In this document: piece after piece, positions 1 through 7,609 of the stretch
Position numbering within the stretch: position 1 is the first letter of the stretch
Layout: each line of letters begins with the position of its first letter
Source of the DNA: Rubrobacter sp.
Lineage (GTDB): Bacteria > Actinomycetota > Rubrobacteria > Rubrobacterales > Rubrobacteraceae
Direction of reading: 5' to 3'
NCBI GenBank assembly: GCA_016781775.1
Contig: JADDPR010000412.1
Location: forward strand, 1 to 28,299
DNA length: 28,299 bases
The notes under the pieces: model-generated
Databases searched by the model: none
What the model was told of the DNA's origin: nothing
What the model saw: the letters and a program-made list of their open reading frames with translations, nothing else
Translations under genes and position numbers: made by a program

Positions 1-144
1 GCCGAGCAGGCTCGGGGCGGCGAGGTTGAAGGCGCTGGCCGCGTAGTCGAGCGCCCCGTGGACGCTCGTGGGGATCACGCGCGGCAAGCTTATCCTCTGG
101 TGCCAGCCCGGCGCGAGGTTCAGGCTGATCCTGGTTGTGGACAT
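1..144 (-). CDS. Hypothetical protein, N-terminal 48 residues (runs off window start)
   Basis: The reading frame starts at an ATG (complement 142-144) behind an AGGAG ribosome site seven bases upstream, and stays open to the window edge. The 48 visible residues begin MSTTRISLNLAPGWHQR and continue with VHGALDYAASAFNLAAPSLLG. The second half is hydrophobic and looks like the start of a first membrane helix preceded by a short basic, amphipathic leader. I do not recognise a named family. The HGALDY-then-hydrophobic pattern resembles small actinobacterial integral membrane proteins, but that is only an impression. The gene is cut by the window, so length and function cannot be judged. Confidence 0.55.
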   Translation of the reverse strand, partial: MSTTRISLNLAPGWHQRISLPRVIPTSVHGALDYAASAFNLAAPSLLG

Positions 145-300
145 CGTGAGGCTCCTGTTCGGTGGGGTTCGCGCGGCTTGTACCCGGGTCAGCGACGGCA
201 GCAAACGAAGAGCCGGGCTGGGCTTTTAGGAGGGGGGTAATTTTGCCAGCCCGGTCTAAAAGGGTAGACGTGGGGACGGGCAGAATAGTTACACTCGTTT

Positions 301-642
301 CTAAAATTGGGGCTCAGATTCCCCGACGTCGCCCCGTTCGAGGAGCCGTGCCGCTTCTTCGGGGGTGGGTATACGGTTCACCCGGACCTCCACGTCGCGC
401 TCGGCGTCGTAGAGGTCGAAGACGGGGGGACGGGGTTCTCCATCGCCGCCTGCTGCGGGCCAGGCGGCGATGGAGAACCTGGGTCGTGCTTCGGGCGACC
501 GAGAGGTGTCTCCACCGATGGTCGGCTCGTCCGCGACGATCATCTCCAGGTCGCTCGGGGTGGAGCAGATCGAGTTTCCGCCCCTGTAGCGGATCTCCCA
601 TCCCTTCTCCAGGAAGGCCCGCGTGATCTCCGAGTTGTTCAC
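301..642 (-). CDS. Hypothetical protein (113 aa) containing a perfect intragenic hairpin
   Basis: The start is a GTG (complement 640-642, VNNSEITRAFLEKGWEI) with a strong AAAGGAGGG ribosome site about eight bases upstream; the open frame extends further upstream, but the site fixes this start. The protein is 113 residues, charged, with no signal peptide or membrane helix. The C-terminal half (VFDLYDAERDVEVRVNRIPTPEEAARLLERG) looks like a small folded domain of strand plus helix. No family is recognised. The stretch coding RFSIAAWPAAGGDGEP is the 19-bp inverted repeat at 434-479, so this Ala/Gly/Pro-rich segment may be an insertion within an otherwise ordinary small protein. It has no clear operon partner. 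Confidence 0.55.
   Translation of the reverse strand: MNNSEITRAFLEKGWEIRYRGGNSICSTPSDLEMIVADEPTIGGDTSRSPEARPRFSIAAWPAAGGDGEPRPPVFDLYDAERDVEVRVNRIPTPEEAARLLERGDVGESEPQF
434..479. repeat. Perfect 19-bp inverted repeat, 8-nt loop, inside a coding gene
   Basis: The left arm GGTTCTCCATCGCCGCCTG (434-452) and the right arm CAGGCGGCGATGGAGAACC (461-479) are exact reverse complements, separated by CTGCGGGC. The repeat lies inside the 301-642 gene, well away from its ends, and has no T-run, so it is not a terminator. A perfect GC-rich 19-bp stem is far beyond chance for this length. Confidence 0.9.
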
Positions 643-895
643 GGCGCTTCTCCCTCCTTTGAGTTCCGCCGGTGCCCGGACTCGATACGGATATTTTCGG
701 GGGCCACGGCTAGTTGCTGCGGACCCTGGCGCGCAGGGCGGAGGGGGCGAGCGAACGAGATGGCGCCCGCCCCTGCGACCGCGGCGATGGCGGGGCGAGG
801 TCGGAGGCGCCCCAACCATCGGAGATCGGGGACCGGAGGCCAACGAGCAGGCGTGCGACAAAGTTGTAGTCATTCGCGGCGATGGGACCGTGCGC

Positions 896-1198
896 TCATG
901 CGCTTGCTACCTCCAGGTATGCTTCCGTCCGGATTCCTGCCGCATCGATTCTACGCGTTCCGCGGCGCCGTCCCTTCGAACCCGGAGCCCGGTCGGCCGT
1001 GAGCCAGCGGGCGATCCGCAGCTTGCCTTCCCACGTGGGGACAATGGAGGAAATCCCACGCCTCAACCCCTCGCGGTGCTGCTTGAGGGCGCGAAGCTGC
1101 TCTTTGCCACCGTAGAAGTAACCTATGCGGTGCGGGTTTCTCACCTCGACCTCCCTCAGATACCCAACCCCCGCCAAACTGGCTTCGGCGGTGTCCAT
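896..1198 (-). CDS. Hypothetical protein (100 aa)
   Basis: An ATG-started frame (MDTAEASLAGVGYLREVEV) with a modest GGGAGCGG ribosome site five to ten bases upstream and an AT-richer stretch (GATAAT-like) a little further up. The product is a basic, soluble-looking protein with a mixed middle section (RNPHRIGYFYGGKEQL, GISSIVPTWEGKLRIARWL) and an Arg-rich end. The amino-acid pattern looks like real protein rather than a GC-driven shadow frame, but G/C at third positions is weaker than in the neighbours. No family is recognised. A competing plus-strand frame over the same bases looks non-coding. The call is tentative. Confidence 0.4.
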   Translation of the reverse strand: MDTAEASLAGVGYLREVEVRNPHRIGYFYGGKEQLRALKQHREGLRRGISSIVPTWEGKLRIARWLTADRAPGSKGRRRGTRRIDAAGIRTEAYLEVASA

Positions 1199-1506
1199 CG
1201 CCCGCTCCCGGTCCCTAAATTATCACCCCTACTCCGTGGACCGTCTTTCTCGCGACCTCCGCCCAAGACCTCCGCAAAAAACCGCTTGCCGGTCGGTAAG
1301 TCAAAATTCGGGGAGGCGGGATGGTGCCCTTCGTCCCGTGGCGATTTTTGGAGGGCGGGTGGATTCGTATCCTTTCGACGGGACCCGAATTCCTTCCGGG
1401 TTGTCACACGCGGCTTCGCTGTTTCGTCTTATGTTCAGAAGGTCGCAGAGAGCGTGCCGGGATCGAGGAGATACGGGGGTGGGAGAATGCGTAGCGGGGG
1501 AGTCTT
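1199..1506. other. 308-base intergenic region upstream of the ECF41 operon
   Basis: No convincing gene is seen here. It separates the minus-strand 896-1198 gene from the plus-strand operon. It holds the ECF41-type promoter at 1402-1428, an AT-rich GATAAT-like element near 1215-1222 reading toward the minus-strand gene, and the GGGGGAG ribosome site at 1496-1502 for the 1507 gene. Confidence 0.6.
1402..1428 (+). promoter_or_regulatory. ECF41 sigma-factor promoter, TGTCACA-N16-CGTC
   Basis: TGTCACA (1402-1408) is followed after 16 bases by CGTC (1425-1428). This matches in full the -35/-10 pattern that I recall for the ECF41 group of extracytoplasmic-function sigma factors. The operon it faces contains an ECF41 sigma factor gene (1950-2847), and ECF41 factors characteristically drive their own operon. 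The element lies about 80 bases upstream of the first start codon at 1507. Confidence 0.8.
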
Positions 1507-1953
1507 GTGGGGATTGTAGCTGCGGCCCTGGGGACGATGATGATCCTGGTGCATGGGGTCGCGCATGCGGGGCAGCGCGTGATGCTCTTGCCCCACTGGC
1601 ATTGGGCTTACGTCGTCGGGGTCGTCTTTCTGGCCCCGGTCCTGGCGGCGACGTTGCTGGGGACCCGGTACGGGCGGGCGGGGGCCTGGCTGCTCGTCTT
1701 TTCGATGGCGGGATCTTTCGTCTTCGACGTCGCCTACCACTTCCTCGTCCCCGGCCCGGACAACGTCTTCACGCTGCCGTCGGGTGCCTGGACTCCGGCG
1801 TTCCGGGTCTCCGCGGTGCTCGTGGCGCTGGCGAGCGGGGTTGGGTTTCTGGTCGGGGTTCGGGCGCTGCGCGAGCTGTCGCCTGCGGTGGGCGGGTCGG
1901 CGATTGACGCCACGGTTCGCCCGGAGCCCGGGGTAGGGAGGGGACCGCGATGA
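1507..1953 (+). CDS. Small four-helix integral membrane protein, first gene of ECF41 operon
   Basis: The start is GTG at 1507 with GGGGGAG at 1496-1502. The 148-residue product has four hydrophobic helices (about residues 1-22, 33-52, 57-80 and 100-122) and a hydrophilic Arg/Pro tail. Histidines cluster near the membrane (LVHGVAHAG, LPHWHWAY, VAYHFLVPGPDNV), which could bind a metal or haem, although that is inference. The HG-x2-H and YHF-x3-GPD pattern recalls uncharacterised bacterial membrane proteins, but I cannot name a family. Its stop overlaps the start of the sigma factor gene (ATGA, 1950-1953), so the two are translationally coupled. Together with the promoter at 1402 this makes it a probable target and partner of the sigma factor. 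Confidence 0.75.
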   Translation: MGIVAAALGTMMILVHGVAHAGQRVMLLPHWHWAYVVGVVFLAPVLAATLLGTRYGRAGAWLLVFSMAGSFVFDVAYHFLVPGPDNVFTLPSGAWTPAFRVSAVLVALASGVGFLVGVRALRELSPAVGGSAIDATVRPEPGVGRGPR

Positions 1954-2847
1954 GGCGCGGGGAGACCGCGGTCGAGGTCTTCGGCCGGTACCGGCCGCTC
2001 CTGTTCTCCGTCGCCTACCGGATGCTGGGAAGCGTGATGGAGGCCGAGGACGTGGTGCAGGAGGCGTATTTGCGCTGGGAGGGGGCGTTCGGCGAGGGGG
2101 TGAGGTCGCCGAAGTCCTATCTCTCGACGGTCGTCACCCGGCTCTCCATAGATAAGCTGCGACGGGAGCAGGCCCGGCGCGAGGAGTACCCGGGGCCCTG
2201 GCTGCCCGAGCCCCTCGTGGCCGGGGAGGCCCCGGAGCCCCGCCGCGCTCGACGGGACGCTCTCGATGGCCTTTCTGGTGCTGATGGAGAGCCTGATGCC
2301 CGTCGAGCGGGCGGTGTTCCTGCTGCGGGAGGTCTTCGGCTACGAGTACGCGGAGATAGCAGCCCTCGTGGGCAAGAGCGAGGCCAACTGCCGCCAGATC
2401 TCGCACCGCGCCCGCCGGTCCGTGGCCGCGCGGCGTCCCCGCTTCGAGAGCTCGCCGGAGGACGAAGAGCGCCTGATGGGCAGCTTCCTCAAAGCCTGCG
2501 CGGATGGCGACATGCGGGGCTTGCTCGCGGTGCTCTCGGAGGACGCTATCCTCTGGTCGGACGGCGGCGGGAAGACCCGTGCTGCGCGCAACCCCATACT
2601 CGGCGCCCAGAAGATCGCCCGATTCTTCTCCGGCATACTCGCCAAGGCCCCGCCCGGGTTCGCCGTCCGGCGCGCCGCGATCAATGGTCGGCCGGGCCTC
2701 GTCGGCTACTTCGGGGACGGACGTCCCCACAGCGTCACCACCTTCGAGGTCGCGGAGGGGAGCATCCGGGCGATACGCCTCGTGGTCAACCCGGAGAAGC
2801 TCGGGGCCGTACCCCCGCTGGCAGGGAGAGAGGAGGACGGAGGATGA
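1950..2847 (+). pseudogene. sigJ: ECF41-family RNA polymerase sigma factor (SigJ-like), interrupted by a +1 frameshift
   Basis: The start ATG at 1950 overlaps the upstream stop. Region 2 is clear (FGRYRPLLFSVAYRMLGS, EDVVQEAYLRW, SYLSTVVTRLSIDKLRR), followed by the WLPEP linker motif. At about 2238-2245 the frame must move by one base; region 4 then continues from 2243 on (SLMPVERAVFLLREVFGY, YAEIAALVGKSEANCRQI, HRARRSV). The C-terminal SnoaL-like extension carries the two ECF41 signatures, DGGGK and NPEKL (usually NPDKL). Removing one base from the CCCC run at 2238-2241 restores an intact protein of about 298 residues, the normal family length. ECF41 factors need no anti-sigma factor; the C-terminal domain tunes activity. 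The adjacent SDR is the usual type of partner. The lesion may be a sequencing error, real decay or recoding. Confidence 0.85.
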
Positions 2848-3604
2848 ACGCTCGAGAGGTGCTCGTCACCGGCGGGACGGGGGTGCTGGGCCGGCGGGTC
2901 GTGGAGCGTTTCGGCTCCGCGGGGATCGAGGCTCGGGTCCTGAGCCGGAGCGGGCGATCGGGGACGGTGAAGGGCGACCTGCTCACGGGGGAGGGCCTCG
3001 CGAGGGCCGTTCGCGGCGTCGACACGGTGCCTCGAGCTCCCTCCGCAAGACACGCCGCACGGACGTCGGCGGGACCGGGCGTCTCCTCGACGCGGCCGAG
3101 CGGGCCGGGGTCTCGCACCTCGTCTACATTTCCATCGTTGGCATAGACCGCGTTCAGTCCTACCCCTACTACCGGGCGAAGCTGGACGCCGAGCGGATCG
3201 TGGAAGGCTCCCCGGTCCCGCACACCATCCTCAGGGCCACGCAGTTTTACGACCTCGTCTTCGGGGCGATGCGGGCCCTGGACAAGCTGCCCGTCATGCT
3301 CGTCCCGAGAGGCTTGGTCGGCCAGCCGATCGACGCCGGGGAGGTCGCCGGCCGCATGGTCGAGCTCGCGCTCGACGGACCCGCCGGGCGGGCGCCCGAC
3401 GTGGGTGGGCCCGGAGTCTGGACGATGGCCGAAGCCGCCCGCGGTTATCTCTGTGCCACGGGGAGGAAGCGCAAGCTACTGGAGGTCCCCCTGCCGGGAA
3501 AGACGGCAAGAGCGTTCCGGAGCGGCGCGTTGACGTGCCCGCAGAACGCCTACGGCAGGATCACCTGGGAGGAGTTCTTGCAGGAGAACGTCCGGGGGCG
3601 GTAG
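2844..3604 (+). pseudogene. NAD(P)-binding SDR / NmrA-like epimerase-type oxidoreductase, frame-interrupted
   Basis: The ATG at 2844 overlaps the sigma-factor stop (ATGA), so translation is coupled. The N-terminus has the Rossmann glycine motif (VLVTGGTGVLGRRVVE) and continues to VRGVDTV. Near 3027-3032 the frame changes, after which the protein resumes as ASSSLRKTRRTDVGGTGRLL, HLVYISIVGIDRV, YYRAKLDAERIVEGS, then TILRATQFYDLVF and a C-terminal WEEFL. In related proteins DTV is followed by roughly VHCASS; here the VHC codons are missing, so the lesion looks like a deletion of about ten bases rather than a single lost base. The expected product is about 255 residues. It is an atypical SDR that would bind NAD(P)H; the substrate is unknown. 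ECF41 sigma factors are typically encoded beside an oxidoreductase, epimerase or carboxymuconolactone decarboxylase. Confidence 0.8.
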
Positions 3605-3706
3605 CCAGACGTGCTCCAGGGTCGGAATCGTTCGCTACGGGTGGCGCGTGCGAACCCGGGAGTTGACCACGGACTTTACACGTGGCACGCTTTCTGCGCG
3701 AACGCG

Positions 3707-4230
3707 CTATCCCGACCAGCTCTCGGCCAGCGGACCTTGGCGGCCGTGCAGGGGATCTGCCTCTGGCAGGGGGACGTTGCGGATGTTCTCCAGGACCTCG
3801 GGGCGTTCGCCCTCCTCGCCGGTCCTCAGATCGTAGCTCTCCTGGCCGCGTGGGTAGGCCCCGACCACTGAGAAACCCCCGCTCGATCCCTCGTTCTTGT
3901 GGCCGACCCCGGCCGGGATGACCACGACGTCGCCCGCCTCGACCTCGACGACCTTACCCTCGGAACCGCCGAAGGCGATGCTCGCGCTCCCACCTACCAC
4001 GCACAAGACCTCGTGAGAGGTCGAGTGGTAGTGGTGGTAGGAGAAGACACCGTTACCCAGGCGCCTCCCCAGCCGTTTTCGGCGAGCTTCTTCTTGCAGC
4101 GGGATGGGTCGCGCTCGGGCTCTCCGAGCGCTCCGGGGTAGACGAGCAGCGGTAGGGCTGGGTTGTTGGGGATGCGGCCGTCATCCTCGAAACGGTACTC
4201 CTGTATCCTGGATCGCGCTCCGTCGCTCAT
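3707..4230 (-). pseudogene. YjlB-type cupin protein, interrupted by a -1 frameshift
   Basis: The start ATG (complement 4228-4230) has a GAGGAGGG site four bases upstream. The first frame reads MSDGARSRIQEYRFEDDGRI and on to LAENGWGGAW. Just after this Trp (about 4054-4059) one base is missing. In the next frame the cupin continues as NGVFSYHHYHSTSHEVL, then SIAFGG, VEVEAGDVVVIPAGVGHKN, VVGAYPRG and PLPEADPLHG. The HHYHSTSHE and PAGVGH segments hold the cupin metal-ligand histidines and glutamate. With one base restored the product is 174 residues, the expected size for YjlB-like cupins, whose function is unknown. The gene sits 74 bases downstream of dnaE2 on the same strand and may share its transcript. 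Confidence 0.8.
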
Positions 4231-4304
4231 CTTTCCCTCCTCGGGGTATCGGGCGGACGGGTCAGGGCCACGCGCCGCCGTTTCCGCTTTCGCCGGAGCC
4301 CGGG

Positions 4305-7300
4305 CTAGCCGGCCCTTCTGCCGCGTCTTCCCGCCCTCAGGAACGTGCCGGGGGAGGGCGATACTACCCTGGGCGTCGGTACGCTCCCCGTGAGGGCTCG
4401 CCGCAGGCTCTCTATCCTTTGTACCCCGAAGGCGAAGCCTCGCGCGTCGGTCCGCTCCACCCTGCCCTCCACGAGGAAGGCGCCTTCGCGGTGGAGAAGG
4501 TGGCCGAACTTTTCGTAGACGGAGCGGAAGATCGTGGTCTGGAGGAGCCCGGCTTCGTCTTCGATCACCAGAAAGTACACGGGGTGACCGCTCTTCGTGG
4601 GCGGGCTCTGCAGGCACTCGATCAGGCCGGCGGCCCGCGCGCGCGTCCCGTGGGGCAGCCCCATAACCTCCTCGCTGGTCGAGACGCCCATGCCCTTCAA
4701 GGCCCCGCGGTAGGGCGAGAGGGGATGCCGGGAGACGTTCAAGGACAACGCCTCCCACTCCATCCTCTCTCGGACCGTCTCCGAGACAGGTAGCCGCCTG
4801 ACGCCACCCTCCCTCGCCGACCACCAGCTCGCCGGGTGCGGCAGCGGTATCTCCGGCTGATGCACGCGCCTGCCGCGCTTCTCCGGCAGCCCCTTCGCCT
4901 GGTCCAGCGCCTCCGCCCGGCCTCTCTTGCGTTCCGCCAGGCCGTCGAGGAACCCTCCCTTCGCCAGGGTCTCCAGCGAGTCCTTCTCCACGGCGGTCCT
5001 GCGGTACAGGTCCGCGACCGAGGCGAAGGGCTTCTCCTCCCGTTCCGAGAGGATCGAGGCGATGGCCGTTCGCGAGAGACCTTTGGAGTAGGAGAGACCC
5101 ACCCTCAGGGCCGTCCCGGAGCTCTCGACCGTGAAGCCTCCCCCCGAGAGGTGGACGTCGGGCGGCAGCACCTCCAGGCCGATCCTGCGGGCCTCGTTTA
5201 GCAGGGTGCGCGGGCTGTAGAAGCCCATCGGCTGGCTGTTCAGGAGGCCGCAGAAGAACTCGGCCGGGTGGTGGCGCCTCATGTAGGCGCTCGCGTAGGA
5301 GAGCTCGGCGAACGACGCCCCGTGGGCGGCCGAGAAGCCGTAGACGCTGAAGCCCTCCATCCAAGAGAAGACCTCCTCCGCCTCGTTTTCGGGGACGCCC
5401 CGGGCTCGGGCCCTCCTGACGAACTCCCTCCTCAACGCGAGCATCGCTTTTGGTCCTCTCTCGCGGGTCATGGCTCGGCGGACGAGGTCGCCCTCGGCCA
5501 GCGTGAAGCCCGCGACTTTGTGCGAGATCTCCAGGACTTGTTCCTGAAAGACCATGACGCCGTAGGTGGGCTTCAGGATCTCGTCCAGCTCCGGCAGCGG
5601 GACGGAGGGGGGTTCGAGGCCGTTTTTGCGCCTCACGTAGGGCGTCACGAGGTCGCCCCTCATCGGGCCGGGGCGGAAGAGGCTGATCTGGGCGACGAGG
5701 TCGCGGATCCTCCTGGGCTTGAGGCGCACCGAGAGGTTCATCTGACCCGGGGATTCGAGCTGGAACATCCCGGCGTTTCTGCCGGTCCGGATCAGCCGGT
5801 ACGTCTCCTCGTCGTTCGGCGGCGGGGCGAGCGGGTCCACCTCCCTGCCGAACTTCTCCGAGACGAGCTCCCCGGCCTTGCGCAACGCCGTGTGCATCTT
5901 GAGGCCGAGGAGATCCAGCTTCGGAAGACCGACGTACTCCAGATCGTCCTTGTCGTACTGCGCCCGCAAGAGCCCCTCCTTCCCCGAAAGCTCCAGCGGC
6001 ACGAGCCCCGAGAGGTGCTGCCCCTCGCTGCCGAAGACCGCGCCGCCGTTGTGGGTCCCGGCCTGCCACAGCTTCCCGTAAAGCCGGGCGGCGAGCCCCA
6101 TGAGGAGCCCGTACCTCCCCCCGTCCTGCAGGGGATGGCCTCGCATCGCGGGCTCCGCGAGCGCCCTCTCCCAGCCGTGGATCGGGCGGACGAGCGCGTC
6201 GCGGTCCCTTATGCGGGCGGGCACGTGGCGCGACAACTCGTTTATCTCCGCCGGGGTGTGCCCGAGGGCCCTCGCCGCCACCCTTACGGCCCCCCGCAGG
6301 GAGAGGGTGTTCGCCGTCGCGGCCACCGCGGCGCCGTGGCTTTCGTACCTCCGCATCAGCTCGTCCCTGACCCCGTCCCGTCCCTCGGAGTCCAGGTCCA
6401 GGTCTATGTCCGGCGGGTCCCGTCTCCCCTCGTGCATGAACCTCTCGAAGAGGAGCCTGTGCGAGAAAGGCTCCGGGCTTGTGAGCCCGAGGCAGTACGA
6501 CACGAGCGAGTTCGCCGCACTCCCCCGTCCCGTCACCGGCACGCCCCTGGACCGCGCGATCCCCACCGCCTCGTGCGCCAGCAAAAAGTACGACGCGAAC
6601 CCGAGCTCCCTTATGCAACGGAGCTCCCGGTTCAGCCGTGTCCACACCTCCCTCCCCGGCCTCCCGCCGTACCTCCTCATGGCGCCCGTCCGCGCGAGCC
6701 CGAAAAGCTCCCCCTCGGGCGTCGCCCCCGACCGGAGCCGCACCCCCGGCACGTGAACCTCCCCCGAGAGCTTCACGGCGCCCGCGCACCTCTCCGCCAC
6801 CGCAACGGCGTTCCTCAGCGCCTCCGGCCGGTCCCCGAAGACCCTCGCCATCGCCCCGGGGGGCCTGAGGTACAGCCGGTCCGTCGGCCGGTACCCGGGG
6901 CCCGGCAGCCGGGAGAGGTTCGAGGCCGCCACGAGCACCTCGTGCAGGCGGTGGTCCTCGGGACGCGCGTACGCGACCTCGTTTGTCGCCAGGACCGCCA
7001 ATCCTGCCTCCCCCGCGAAAGCCGCCACCCTCCCCACCCTTCTCCGGCTCCCGGCGGTGCCGTCGTCCGACAGCTCCACGAACAGCCGGCCCTCCCCAAA
7101 GATCTCGCGGAGCGCGCGCACCACCCCACGCGCCTCCCCGACCCTCCCCGACAGCACGAGGCCGGGCAGAAGCCCGAAAGGGACCGCCCCCGTCAGGCAC
7201 AAGAGGCCCCCGGCGTGCTCCAGCAGCGTGCCGAGGGGGCAGACGGGGCGCCGCCTCTCCACCGATGAGCACCTGTAGGACGTCACGAGCCGGCAGAGGT

Positions 7301-7592
7301 TCCGGTACCCCTCCATCCCCTCCGCCAGCAGGACCACGTGCCCACGCGCCCCCCGGACCTGCACGCCCACCTCGGCGCCCACCACCGCCGCGACGCCGGC
7401 CTCCCCCGCGGCCCTCAGAAACCTCGGCGCCCCGTAGAGCCCGTCCCGGTCCGTGAGCGCCAGCGAGCGCATCCCCGAGTCGGCCGCCGCCTCCGCGAGC
7501 TCCTCCGGCGTCGCGACCCCGTAGCCATAGGAAAAGCCGCTCCTGACGTGCAGGTGGGCGAAGCTCCGTGCAGGAGAGCTTTGGGAGAGCAC
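4305..7592 (-). CDS. dnaE2: Error-prone DNA polymerase III alpha subunit, DnaE2/ImuC
   Basis: The likely start is GTG (complement 7590-7592, VLSQSSPARSFAHLHVRSGF), 17 bases after the stop of the upstream gene. This gives 1,095 residues, close to the usual ~1,080 for DnaE2/ImuC and shorter than replicative DnaE. An N-terminal PHP domain (residues ~10-260) begins with HLHVRSGFSYG, where the usual HLHVH third histidine is Arg, suggesting an altered PHP metal site. The polymerase core has GRGSAANSLVSYCLG and the catalytic aspartates in PDIDLDLDSEGRD (about residue 395), then LPKLDLLGLKMHTAL and SVYGFSAAHGASFA (about 750). NSQPMGFYSPRTL is typical of the DnaE2 branch. The OB fold lies near residues 980-1065. 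It carries out translesion, mutagenic synthesis after DNA damage. Its position in a unit divergent from lexA implies SOS control. No imuB is seen in the window. Confidence 0.92.
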   Translation of the reverse strand: MLSQSSPARSFAHLHVRSGFSYGYGVATPEELAEAAADSGMRSLALTDRDGLYGAPRFLRAAGEAGVAAVVGAEVGVQVRGARGHVVLLAEGMEGYRNLCRLVTSYRCSSVERRRPVCPLGTLLEHAGGLLCLTGAVPFGLLPGLVLSGRVGEARGVVRALREIFGEGRLFVELSDDGTAGSRRRVGRVAAFAGEAGLAVLATNEVAYARPEDHRLHEVLVAASNLSRLPGPGYRPTDRLYLRPPGAMARVFGDRPEALRNAVAVAERCAGAVKLSGEVHVPGVRLRSGATPEGELFGLARTGAMRRYGGRPGREVWTRLNRELRCIRELGFASYFLLAHEAVGIARSRGVPVTGRGSAANSLVSYCLGLTSPEPFSHRLLFERFMHEGRRDPPDIDLDLDSEGRDGVRDELMRRYESHGAAVAATANTLSLRGAVRVAARALGHTPAEINELSRHVPARIRDRDALVRPIHGWERALAEPAMRGHPLQDGGRYGLLMGLAARLYGKLWQAGTHNGGAVFGSEGQHLSGLVPLELSGKEGLLRAQYDKDDLEYVGLPKLDLLGLKMHTALRKAGELVSEKFGREVDPLAPPPNDEETYRLIRTGRNAGMFQLESPGQMNLSVRLKPRRIRDLVAQISLFRPGPMRGDLVTPYVRRKNGLEPPSVPLPELDEILKPTYGVMVFQEQVLEISHKVAGFTLAEGDLVRRAMTRERGPKAMLALRREFVRRARARGVPENEAEEVFSWMEGFSVYGFSAAHGASFAELSYASAYMRRHHPAEFFCGLLNSQPMGFYSPRTLLNEARRIGLEVLPPDVHLSGGGFTVESSGTALRVGLSYSKGLSRTAIASILSEREEKPFASVADLYRRTAVEKDSLETLAKGGFLDGLAERKRGRAEALDQAKGLPEKRGRRVHQPEIPLPHPASWWSAREGGVRRLPVSETVRERMEWEALSLNVSRHPLSPYRGALKGMGVSTSEEVMGLPHGTRARAAGLIECLQSPPTKSGHPVYFLVIEDEAGLLQTTIFRSVYEKFGHLLHREGAFLVEGRVERTDARGFAFGVQRIESLRRALTGSVPTPRVVSPSPGTFLRAGRRGRRAG

Positions 7593-7609
7593 CCCGGCGA
7601 CCCCGCCGC

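Noticed and set aside
643..873. N-terminal extension of the 301-642 gene up to an ATG at 873
   Set aside because: The extension is Pro/Arg-rich with no ribosome site, whereas GTG 642 has AAAGGAGGG at good spacing.
5268..7268. 666-codon plus-strand frame antisense to dnaE2
   Set aside because: Low-complexity Arg/Pro/Gly composition and no recognisable motif; the dnaE2 strand carries all catalytic motifs.
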